This document shows, in pieces, positions 24,701-32,237 of a stretch of DNA of 42,127 nucleotides; position 1 is the stretch's first letter; each line of letters starts with the position of its first letter. Location of the stretch: NCBI GenBank assembly GCA_944383305.1, contig CALWOZ010000023.1, positions 1 through 42,127 on the forward strand, read 5' to 3'. Position numbers and translations under genes: made by a program. Under the pieces are notes generated by a model. It was not told where the DNA came from, did no database searches, and worked only from the letters and a program-made list of their open reading frames with translations. Origin of the DNA: an uncultured Clostridia bacterium. GTDB taxonomy: Bacteria; Bacillota; Clostridia; Lachnospirales; CAG-274.

Positions 24701-27684
24701 AAATTACTATTTTCAGATATATTTACAGTTTCTAACTTTTCACATTCATAAAATGCATTACTCTTTATATTTTCTAAACTATCTGGAAATGTTATAGTTT
24801 TTAAATTTTCACATTCATAAAATGCATTAGTTCCTATTTCTGTTATTGGGGCTTTTATATCAACACTTTTTATAGTTGTATTACTACGAAATGCTTCGTT
24901 ATATATAGAAGTTATAATTAAGGTTTCAATAGCATTTCCATTTTGATATTTTATACTCTCTGGTATTATTATTGTATCTTTATCACCTAAATAAGATCTT
25001 AAACTTACATTTCCATTTTCTTCTTTTTCTAATACAAAGTCATCTACAAGTATAGTTTCTTTCCATATTATAGCTTTTGCTCTCCAAGGTGCACCATTTA
25101 TAGTATCTCTAGAATATTCTGGTAGTTTAACTATGGTTTCTGTATAAAATGCATCTGAATTTATACCGTCTTCTGTAATATTATGACCTGGTATAACCAG
25201 TTCTTTTAATGATTTACACTCATTAAATGCATTTTGACCTATACTAGTTATAGTAGATGGTAAAGTTACATCCTTTAAGTTTTTACATTCATTAAATAAA
25301 CTATTTGGTATAGCTTGAAGTGCATCTGGTCCGTCTTCTATAACTACTTTTTCAAGTCCAGATGAGTTAAAAGCACTATATTCTATTGTACTTACAGTGG
25401 CTGGAATTGTTATTTCCTTTAATCCTGTACAACTATAAAATGCAGAATTTCCTATTGATTTTATTCCCTGTGATATTGATACTTGGCTTAAAGCTGTACA
25501 ATTACAAAATGAAGAGTTTCCTATACTTTGTACACTTGATGGTATTGTTATATTTAATAAATTTTCACATCCATAAAATAATGAATCACTAATAGTAGAT
25601 AAATTATTTGATAAAGTTACATTTTTTAAATTTTTACATCCATAAAATGTACTAGCTCCTAAATCTACAATATTATCTGACATAGTTATAGATTCTATAT
25701 TTTCTTGATTTTTAAATACATTTTTAACTGTTCCTTTAACAGTTACTTGTTTAGAAACTCCTGAAATAGTCTCACCAGATATAGTCTCTGGGATATTAAC
25801 GTCAGTATCATTTCCTATATATTTTTTAATATATCCATCAGAATCAACAACCCAGTCATTATCAACTACTGTATCTTGATAATATACAACTGCATCTTCT
25901 GTATCTTTAAAATATGACTCTAATTTAGTACTTTTAGGCATATTAATAACTATTGTTTCTAAGTTTTTAGTTGCTGCTTTATCATAAGACCCACCTATAC
26001 TAGTTGGATAAAGATTTTTAACTGTATTAATTTTTAAATTTTTTACTACATTGATTGATTTATTATAACTACCATAATCAAATTCAGCAGTTCTAAATAA
26101 ATCTAGATTACCTTTAATATCAAGTTCTTCAATATTCATTTTCCTTTTTGAGCTATATTCTGCAAATGCTACTAAATAAACTTCTTTTATATTTTCTGGT
26201 ATTACTATTTTACCTTTAAGAGCTGTATTATAAAATACTCCAGCATTAATTTTAGTAAGATTTCCATTTTCAATTGTTAAAGTTTCAAGTTTAGTACAAC
26301 TAGCAAAGGCATTGTCACCTATTTCAGAAATATTAGCAGGTATTGTTAATTTAGTAATATTATTATTAGTAAAGGCATTTTCACCTATTGTTTTTAAACT
26401 AGTTGGAAGTTCTATATTTTCTAATCCACAGTTAGAAAATGCTTGCCTTTCTATTGTTTCCAAATTGTCTGAAAGTTTAATATTTTTTATACTTGTTTGC
26501 CAAAATGCACTAATACCTATTTTTTTCAAACTATTAGGTAAAACTAAGCTTTCTATACTTCCTGTACATTGACTGAAAGCGTGAGATTCTATTGTTTCTA
26601 AATTTGCTGGTAATTTTATATTAGATAAATTATTTCCATTAAATGTGTTAGAATTTATTTTTGTTAAACTATCTGGTAAAATTACACTTTCTAATTTAGA
26701 GTTACTAAATGCACTATTACCTATACTTGTAACTTTATCTGGTATAACAAGTTCACCTGTTATGGCAGTATTCCAAAATGCACTTTGTCCTATTGTTACT
26801 AATTCACTTGGCAAATTTATTTTACTTAGGTTATAATTATTTGCAAATGCCTTATCTCCTATTTTTTGTACTTTGCTACCATCTTCAAATACTACTGTTT
26901 TTAAGTTTCTACCTAAAAAGGCTTGAGGTGCTATTTCAACAACGTCTACCCCTTCTATTTGAACTGGTATAACTATTTCACTAGGAACAAATACTCCAGT
27001 ACTAAATCCTCTAATTGTTCCAGTATTTTTATCAAAATCTAAATATTCATTAACAGCTAATGGGCTTACCAAATTACTGTTTTCTTTATCTTCATTTAGA
27101 TTTGAGCTGTTTTCTTTATTTTCTTCACTTGATGTCAATTCTGTGCTGTCTTCTTTATTTTCTTCACTTGATGTCAATTCTGTACTGTCTTCTTTATTTT
27201 CTTCACTTGATGTCAATTCTGTACTGTCTTCTTTATTTTCTTCACTTGATGTCAATTCTGTACTGTCTTCTTTATTTTCTTCACTTGGGGTCAATTCTGT
27301 ACTGTCCTCTTCACTTTCTTCACTTGATGTCAATTCTGTACTGTCCTCTTCACTTTCTTCACTTGATGCTAATTCTGTACTGTCTTCTTCGTTTTCTTCA
27401 CTTGGGGTCAATTCTGTACTGTCCTCTTCGCTTTCTTCACCTGATGTCAATTCTGTACTGTCTTCTTCGTTTTCTTCACTTGATGCTAATTCTGTACTGT
27501 CTTCTTCGTTTTCTTCACTTGGGGTCAATTCTGTACTGTCTTCTTCGTTTGAATCTTCTATTATTTCAATGTCTGCTAATTGGGCAGCTAAAACTAAATT
27601 TTGTGGCACTGACATTGTAGAAGATACCATAATAACAGCTAATATAGCTGATAAAATCTTTCCTAATTTTGCTGTCGATTTCAT
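21709..27684 (-). CDS. BspA-like leucine-rich-repeat surface protein with InlB-type repeats
   Basis: This is a 1991-aa secreted protein, probably an adhesin. The signal peptide is 1-34. Residues 47-189 are eleven copies of an acidic 13-residue unit (EEDSTELTPSEEN). About 215-1305 is a long array of BspA/LRR_5 repeats (pattern LKTIGENAFxxxxLxxIxLP). About 1440-1725 has four InlB-B / Flg_new repeats (GYTFEGWY...LYAKWKE). About 1725-1885 is a Thr/Asn/Glu-rich stalk with an 11-residue repeat. About 1946-1965 is a transmembrane helix, followed by a basic then acidic tail. No LPXTG sorting signal is present, so anchoring is by the helix. The start at 27684 has AAGGAGG. It has its own promoter and a roughly 180-nt leader carrying a nine-G run. 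Confidence 0.93.
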   Translation of the reverse strand: MKSTAKLGKILSAILAVIMVSSTMSVPQNLVLAAQLADIEIIEDSNEEDSTELTPSEENEEDSTELASSEENEEDSTELTSGEESEEDSTELTPSEENEEDSTELASSEESEEDSTELTSSEESEEDSTELTPSEENKEDSTELTSSEENKEDSTELTSSEENKEDSTELTSSEENKEDSTELTSSEENKENSSNLNEDKENSNLVSPLAVNEYLDFDKNTGTIRGFSTGVFVPSEIVIPVQIEGVDVVEIAPQAFLGRNLKTVVFEDGSKVQKIGDKAFANNYNLSKINLPSELVTIGQSAFWNTAITGELVIPDKVTSIGNSAFSNSKLESVILPDSLTKINSNTFNGNNLSNIKLPANLETIESHAFSQCTGSIESLVLPNSLKKIGISAFWQTSIKNIKLSDNLETIERQAFSNCGLENIELPTSLKTIGENAFTNNNITKLTIPANISEIGDNAFASCTKLETLTIENGNLTKINAGVFYNTALKGKIVIPENIKEVYLVAFAEYSSKRKMNIEELDIKGNLDLFRTAEFDYGSYNKSINVVKNLKINTVKNLYPTSIGGSYDKAATKNLETIVINMPKSTKLESYFKDTEDAVVYYQDTVVDNDWVVDSDGYIKKYIGNDTDVNIPETISGETISGVSKQVTVKGTVKNVFKNQENIESITMSDNIVDLGASTFYGCKNLKNVTLSNNLSTISDSLFYGCENLLNITIPSSVQSIGNSSFCNCTALSQVSISQGIKSIGNSAFYSCTGLKEITIPATVSTIEYSAFNSSGLEKVVIEDGPDALQAIPNSLFNECKNLKDVTLPSTITSIGQNAFNECKSLKELVIPGHNITEDGINSDAFYTETIVKLPEYSRDTINGAPWRAKAIIWKETILVDDFVLEKEENGNVSLRSYLGDKDTIIIPESIKYQNGNAIETLIITSIYNEAFRSNTTIKSVDIKAPITEIGTNAFYECENLKTITFPDSLENIKSNAFYECEKLETVNISENSNLKIIGSSAFAWDKKLSEIYIPKGVTEIGSQAFCWCYGLGKVTFGINEYLDNGNTIKDGEGLKKIGLRAFENCGFKEIKLPDTLEVLEQRVFYNCRALESIELNEGLTSIPGVTFEECIKLNNVVLPSTIKQIDGNAFKNCTNLTNITLNEGLESISNVYIDWNGVTYKDGSPFLNAPIKNINIPSTLKVAYFRNSGIEEAILPEGVTEFSFENCKSLKTVKLPSTVTEIDMDSFKSCTELVSIELPNTLKIIDDYAFQNCTNLSYIELPEGLERINSDAFKNTKIEKIVIPSTIKTISEAFDSNVKEIQVKQRRNGSPIQSSVPWGATNADVLFLGEYVGINYTLKRTDADTFVMDMLFDGAGLTISDIENYKGEKEKVINSSYHKNSYPIDVENTLNLEDTVYTFKVTADFKDPTTANIIQRSYSENVRLQNFISYLDSDTDKHLNEIDVDLNNYKTGSIATITNQKPEKSGYTFLGWSTNKNDTNPKYLPGQTIYINNNLNLYPVFTQKQTVTLTLDYGYEIDGVYKIDNIEVIKDETYQLENAKRYGYDFQGWYDDNDKVYTSILMDSNKTLKAKWKEQQNSQVELTLNYNYKGAPIKSIQLYKGQQYVIEEPTLLGYKFVGWYDNPSCKGEVVTNGKISIQQDTMLWARWEIDNNAKIKLTLNHNYENGPTEDKYIPKGQDYVVESPIRAGYTFEGWYLTEKCEGNKVENPVNYHRDMTLYAKWKENPKPTTITTENATETTTKQNNSETTSVTTESRTETTTITSTNTVTESTTNNIQTTTDTNTETTTNNIESSTQDTTNNQGTTENVTNNTEQNTEDTTNNTEQNTEDTTNNTEQNTEATTNNNVTPPIINNQTNNNNRGGTQELDNQQQNQNTPERYTFGNLEEITPEYEELARQAISNIVVDREAIDNSVNMFLDNIENNGQNIQDRRLTEKPAFGFGAEGNISLLIILLLILIALVIGYTIKKQIFDKEKNKEDEDDEQYKDESLTI
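22154..22252 (-). repeat. 33-bp tandem repeat in the stalk region
   Basis: Three 33-bp units (22154, 22187, 22220) and a partial fourth encode the 11-residue unit EQNTEDTTNNT. The second and third units are identical, indicating recent duplication. The product is a hydrophilic, probably extended stalk between the ligand-binding part and the membrane anchor. Confidence 0.85.
27118..27546 (-). repeat. 39-bp tandem repeat, eleven units, in the surface-protein N-terminus
   Basis: Eleven 39-bp units encode 13 residues each (EEDSTEL-TPSEEN and variants). Units 1-3 (TP, AS, TSG) and 4-6 (TP, AS, TS) form a higher-order 117-bp period. Units 8-11 (KEDSTELTSSEEN) are nearly identical at the DNA level and thus the youngest. 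Because the unit length is a multiple of three and has no stop on the other strand, two long antisense frames appear over it. These are by-products. Confidence 0.92.
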
Positions 27685-27753
27685 AAAATTACCTCCTTAA
27701 AATAGACCACGACAAAAATGCCACCTTAAAAGCCAGCTTATTTTAATATATGG

Positions 27754-27843
27754 TCATACATAATAAAGGTTAATTAACCCCCCCCCGTTAATTCTAAAAG
27801 TATTGATACATAGTTTTATATTTGTGTTACGAGTTTGTTTCAT
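27754..27843 (-). CDS. Possible 29-codon leader ORF containing a nine-G tract
   Basis: On minus, ATG 27843 lies 6 nt after GGGGGG (27850-27855), about 25 nt downstream of the predicted transcription start. The frame MKQTRNTNIKLCINTFRING continues through the nine Gs as Gly-Gly-Gly and ends at TGA 27754-27756. A gain or loss of one G would give stops within three codons. It ends 69 nt before the surface-protein start. Function as a leader peptide is conjecture; only the reading frame and its ribosome binding site are seen. Confidence 0.35.
   Translation of the reverse strand: MKQTRNTNIKLCINTFRINGGGLINLYYV
27768..27786 (-). promoter_or_regulatory. Homopolymeric G9 tract abutting a 12-bp palindrome in the leader
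   Basis: Nine consecutive C on + (27778-27786), G on minus, fused to the perfect palindrome GGTTAATTAACC (27768-27779). In such AT-rich DNA a nine-base C run is striking and is prone to slipped-strand length change. It lies in the 5' leader of the LRR surface protein, about 85-103 nt upstream of its start codon. Confidence 0.8.
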
Positions 27844-27872
27844 ATTTATCCCCCCTTTACCATTTTTTTATT

Positions 27873-27901
27873 ATTTTACCACTTTATATATTTTTAGTCA
27901 A
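27873..27901 (-). promoter_or_regulatory. Sigma-A promoter of the LRR surface-protein gene
   Basis: On minus, -35 TTGACT (27896-27901), 17-nt spacer, -10 TAAAAT (27873-27878). The predicted start near 27866 gives a leader of about 180 nt. It lies just after the terminator of the upstream gene, so the surface protein forms its own unit. Confidence 0.8.
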
Positions 27902-27913
27902 TACTTTTACTAT

Positions 27914-27980
27914 AAAAAGACTATATACTGTCTAAATTTTAGTCATTTTTTACAACTATTAGACAGTATATAGTCTTATT
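27914..27980 (-). terminator. Terminator of the fibronectin-III gene pair
   Basis: A perfect 19-bp stem, AAGACTATATACTGTCTAA (27917-27935) with its complement (27959-27977), and a 23-nt loop, beginning 5 nt beyond the stop codon on minus. On minus it is followed by TTTTTATAG; on + by ATTTTTT, so it can act both ways. Confidence 0.85.
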
Positions 27981-27982
27981 TT

Positions 27983-30900
27983 TTAATATCCACTATCTGA
28001 AAGAATAATATCTATTATATAAAACATTTCTTCTATTGTCATTACATTTTTAGGATTAACACTAGTTGCCTCACCATAAAAGCCTATTTCTCCTGCTTTT
28101 ATAAGGTTAGTTTGATAAGCTTTATTAGCGTTTATTATGTCTTTATAAGGTGTTGTGTTAATATTATCTATTGGTTCATATTTAGACTTAGTTTTTGTTT
28201 CATAAAGTTTAACTAAAGTGTTAATACCTGCTTCTCGTCCAACCACAGAACCTTGTAACAACATTCCAGAACGTTGTAAAGATTGATAATCTTGTTCAGA
28301 TAAGCCTCCATTTATAGTAATTTCTTTTTTACCATTAGCTATACCAGATACAATGTTATTAAATTGAACTACTGATATAGGGTCTTTCATATTTACATTG
28401 TTTAAATCTGTAAATACTATTTTATTATTAATATTTACAAGTATATTTGTATCATTGTTGTTATTAATATTTGTTTCTTTCACACTATTAGCAATAGTGG
28501 TATATTTGCCTAATCTATTAGTTTTTACAGTATGTATTCCTGTTTCACTATTGTATATAGATGGCACACTTTCCCAAAGATTATTATTTATATTTCTATA
28601 TGCCAAAACATTGTTATCTATTGTTAAGCTTCTATTTTTTAATTTTAAGAATATATCCATATCTGAACCTGTATAACTTAATGGAGTATATACTCCATTA
28701 TTATCCACAGATATTTTTATATACTCTGGAGTAGTACCATAAACTTGATTATAATTTAATACTGGTAATCCATCTGGATTTTGCATAATTTCTATTAAAA
28801 CTGTTGTGTTCATATTTAGTTTTACAGCATTTTTTACTTCTGGCGTATTTAAAAATGCTGGATTTAATGTAAATCTTGTTCCACCAGTAGTTATACTAAG
28901 TGATATTTTTCTTTGTTCAAAAGCTGATATTATAGAATATGGTATTTCTACTTTTCTATTTTTTATAGTATAACCATTATGACTTGTAAGGTCTATATTA
29001 TAATTATATACTTTATTATTTATAAGTTTTGTTATAAATCTTTGGTCTACTAAATTATCTGCGTTGCCATTTTCATCTGTTTTATTAGAACGAAATCTAT
29101 AAGTTAATGTTTTTGTAAGATAGTCATATAGTATTTCAAAGTCCTCTGTTGGTAAAGGATATAAATCATCTATTATATTTCCATCATAATCTCCATTACC
29201 GTCTGTTGAAAAACTTGTTCTATATCTAAAAGTCGTTGTCCATTCTGACTCTGCAGTCAAAACTCTATCTCCTTTTGGCTCTACTGTTGGTATTTCTATT
29301 TCTATTGCATCTTTAAAGTCTTGGTTAGGAGATACTTGAACTATATAGCTATAAAACTTTTCAATAGTACCATCTGATCCTTTAGATATAGTAACTTTAG
29401 TTTTAGCTCTAGTATAGTAATATCTATTAGCTATAAGTTCATTAAATTTTACCATATATGTCTTTTTAAGATTTGGGTCTAACAATGGCTCTGTTGTTTC
29501 TCCACCGTTTGCTTTAGGGTCTGCTAATAAGTCTTCTGGGTCTCTAAGCCATTCTAATACTAAATATTTGTCTGTAATAGGTTTATAGTCTTTGTTATTA
29601 TTTGTATTATATGTAGAAAGACTTTTTTCAGAAGCTAAGCCAAATCCACTAGGTGGCTCTGGATTTTGTATATTATTTGTCCTAACATAAAGTGGAGTGG
29701 ACCAATCTGATGCTCTGTCTGTTCCCTCTACAATAGCTCTAATCCATATATAATAACCAGTGTCTGGGAAAAGTGGTTGTATGTTATATTTTAAAAATTC
29801 TCTTCCATCATCTTTGTTATATGCTGATGAATTATCTTTTATATTTTGGCTATCAATAAGCATACTAGCACTTGAAGGGTCATCTAATACATTTTCATCT
29901 ATTGCTAGCTCATATACTATTTTATTTGATAAATTTTGCCATTCTACTTCTATTGACATATCTGTTTTTGATACTTCGTATAAAGTAGGTATAACTGGCG
30001 TTATTTCCACATCTGTATCTTTAGGTAAGGTAGTGGCTAAAAGATAAGTAGGATAAGCATCTTTTTTGCCATCTTCAAGTATCCTATAAGGTCTTAATAA
30101 AATAGCATATGTTGTATTTTCTTTTAAATCTCCTACTAAATATTCTGCATATATTTCTTCTGTAAATGTAGGTTGAATTTGTTTCCATTGTTCACTCTCT
30201 GATTGTAATAGTCGTTCTATATATTGTTCATATCCTCCATTTTGATTTATTTCATCAAAAGGCACAACTATCATTTCATATTCTATATCTTTAGATGATA
30301 TATCCATATCTCTAATAACTAAGCTACTTGCTCCTGTATATCCAGCTTGAGAAAAGGCAAGTCTAACGTCTTCTTGTGTTTGTTTGTCATAAAACTGTAT
30401 TATTTTATCTGTATCTTTTATTTCTTTTCCAAAGATAAGTTTTCCATCTCTAAGTGCTGCACTAGAATACCACGTATCTGTCTCTTCATCATATACTTCA
30501 AACCATTTTGTGTTCCACTCTACAGTAATATCATTTTGATTTATTACATCATTGCCATTTTCATCTTTTTTAACTCTAAAAGGTGGCTTTGATAAGGTCT
30601 TTGGATTTGATATATCTCCACTTGGTGAAACATATATTTGACTATTAGCCGGATCAGATGACAAACCTAATCCGTCTGAAGTAGGCTTTGTAGCTACTAT
30701 TCTAATATAATATGTTTTATTTTGTTCTAAAGGCTTTGTTATAAAGGCACCTGTTTCATCAATTGTCACATACTCTGTTATTTGCTTATAAAATACTTTG
30801 TTTGTTGCCTCTTTTATATTTGTTGTTTCTATTTCTGTGGCCGATACTTTATCCATTATTTTAGGTAAGCCTAGTCTATTAAGATTGGCTAAAGAATCTG

Positions 30901-32224
30901 TAATCCATACGTCATATACAACATTTGTATCAAAGAAAAGTCCCTTGTCATCTAAGTTAGCTTCTTCATCTTTGTTATAAGGTGGTCTTATAAATGTATC
31001 CCAATATAAGTCTATAACACTTTTATTATTTGCTATATTAACTTTAGGATAAATATTAGGCTTATTAGGAGTAACATTTACAATACTTGGGTCATACATT
31101 GCTATTTCAGATTCTATTGGTGCGCTTGAATCTTTTATTGTAAATCTTATTTTAAAATAAGTTTTTTGAGTAGGCTTTAATATACGCCAGCTATTTATGT
31201 TTACTACATCCGTTGGACCGTGTATAGTTCCTATAATATTTTCTATTTGATCTATACTTGAACCTGATAAAATTTCTATCTTCTCTACTGTACCTACTGT
31301 TATTATCCCTGATATATCTCCCCATTGTAGTTTAAGATAATCTTTACCATCTTCCACAACATTTAATGGTATAGATACATAAGCATCATTTGTTCTATAT
31401 TGTACAAACTTTTTAGAGTTAAAACTTATTTTTTTTGTTTTATTATCTATACTTACTTGAGAACTATCCTCTTTTCTTATTTCAGTTCCATTATATAATG
31501 GCTCTACTTTTACAGCAAATATAGTAGCTGGTTTAATATTTTCATTTGTTATTTTATATGTAAGTCTATTTACATTTCTATTTTCATCTTTAGATGGTAT
31601 TAAGTCTGTATTATCTATACTTACATCAATTTGAGAATTAAAAGAGTCATTTCCTACACCTGCTCCACCTTGTTGATAATAAATTCTATATCCTGTAAAT
31701 ATATTTTTACCATCATAAGTTGGATTATCAAATGTTACCTCTAATGTGTTTCCATACCCTTTAGCGTCTACTTTTATGTCTGTCATAAAAAGAGCACTTT
31801 CTTCTGGTGTAGTGGAATCATAAGGGGCTTCAGTAATAGACCCATCAGTATTTGTATGTGTGTGATATGGTGTTACTTTATATTCATATATACTTCCAGA
31901 GTTTAATCTATCTCTTGTTAATGTTACATTTTGTTGATTATTTTGAACTTCTTTAAGAACATTAAATGTACTATCAATAGCTGTTGCGTTACGTTCAGAT
32001 ATTCTAATAGCTCTAGCTTGGTGTGATGGTTCTGTTCCCCAATCTGGATTTGTCCATTCAAGCAAAAAAGAATAAGTAGGGTCTGTGTTTCCGCTTACAG
32101 CTTTTATAGATTTAATTTTTACGTGTTTTTGTGGTGTTGCCATTATGCTTAAAGGCATAGAGCCAATAAGCATAATAGTACACATTAAAAAGCTAATATA
32201 TCTTTTTATTGGATTAGCTCTCAT
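27983..32224 (-). CDS. Giant secreted fibronectin type III protein (second of pair)
   Basis: This 1413-aa secreted protein has a signal peptide (1-29, MRANPIKRYISFLMCTIMLIG...SIMA), followed by a succession of fibronectin-III-like domains to about residue 1000 (recurring patterns such as NLSNKIVYELAID, ENTTYAILLRPYR, DTGYYIWIRAIV). Then comes a beta-rich region (about 1040-1290), and a C-terminal part whose helical PYKDIINANKAYQTNLIKAGEIGFYG segment resembles a degenerate S-layer homology unit. No transmembrane anchor or LPXTG is seen, so cell-wall binding through the C-terminus is possible. The start is 13 nt after the upstream partner, with AGGAGGG. The paired layout suggests two parts of one surface structure. 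This is inference. Confidence 0.88.
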   Translation of the reverse strand: MRANPIKRYISFLMCTIMLIGSMPLSIMATPQKHVKIKSIKAVSGNTDPTYSFLLEWTNPDWGTEPSHQARAIRISERNATAIDSTFNVLKEVQNNQQNVTLTRDRLNSGSIYEYKVTPYHTHTNTDGSITEAPYDSTTPEESALFMTDIKVDAKGYGNTLEVTFDNPTYDGKNIFTGYRIYYQQGGAGVGNDSFNSQIDVSIDNTDLIPSKDENRNVNRLTYKITNENIKPATIFAVKVEPLYNGTEIRKEDSSQVSIDNKTKKISFNSKKFVQYRTNDAYVSIPLNVVEDGKDYLKLQWGDISGIITVGTVEKIEILSGSSIDQIENIIGTIHGPTDVVNINSWRILKPTQKTYFKIRFTIKDSSAPIESEIAMYDPSIVNVTPNKPNIYPKVNIANNKSVIDLYWDTFIRPPYNKDEEANLDDKGLFFDTNVVYDVWITDSLANLNRLGLPKIMDKVSATEIETTNIKEATNKVFYKQITEYVTIDETGAFITKPLEQNKTYYIRIVATKPTSDGLGLSSDPANSQIYVSPSGDISNPKTLSKPPFRVKKDENGNDVINQNDITVEWNTKWFEVYDEETDTWYSSAALRDGKLIFGKEIKDTDKIIQFYDKQTQEDVRLAFSQAGYTGASSLVIRDMDISSKDIEYEMIVVPFDEINQNGGYEQYIERLLQSESEQWKQIQPTFTEEIYAEYLVGDLKENTTYAILLRPYRILEDGKKDAYPTYLLATTLPKDTDVEITPVIPTLYEVSKTDMSIEVEWQNLSNKIVYELAIDENVLDDPSSASMLIDSQNIKDNSSAYNKDDGREFLKYNIQPLFPDTGYYIWIRAIVEGTDRASDWSTPLYVRTNNIQNPEPPSGFGLASEKSLSTYNTNNNKDYKPITDKYLVLEWLRDPEDLLADPKANGGETTEPLLDPNLKKTYMVKFNELIANRYYYTRAKTKVTISKGSDGTIEKFYSYIVQVSPNQDFKDAIEIEIPTVEPKGDRVLTAESEWTTTFRYRTSFSTDGNGDYDGNIIDDLYPLPTEDFEILYDYLTKTLTYRFRSNKTDENGNADNLVDQRFITKLINNKVYNYNIDLTSHNGYTIKNRKVEIPYSIISAFEQRKISLSITTGGTRFTLNPAFLNTPEVKNAVKLNMNTTVLIEIMQNPDGLPVLNYNQVYGTTPEYIKISVDNNGVYTPLSYTGSDMDIFLKLKNRSLTIDNNVLAYRNINNNLWESVPSIYNSETGIHTVKTNRLGKYTTIANSVKETNINNNNDTNILVNINNKIVFTDLNNVNMKDPISVVQFNNIVSGIANGKKEITINGGLSEQDYQSLQRSGMLLQGSVVGREAGINTLVKLYETKTKSKYEPIDNINTTPYKDIINANKAYQTNLIKAGEIGFYGEATSVNPKNVMTIEEMFYIIDIILSDSGY

Positions 32225-32237
32225 AGAGTATACCCTC

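Noticed and set aside
27060-27700. Two long + frames antisense to the N-terminus of the LRR surface protein
   Set aside because: They are open only because the 39-bp unit repeats in phase without stops on either strand. They lack ribosome binding sites, and the minus frame continues into 1800 further residues of recognisable domains.
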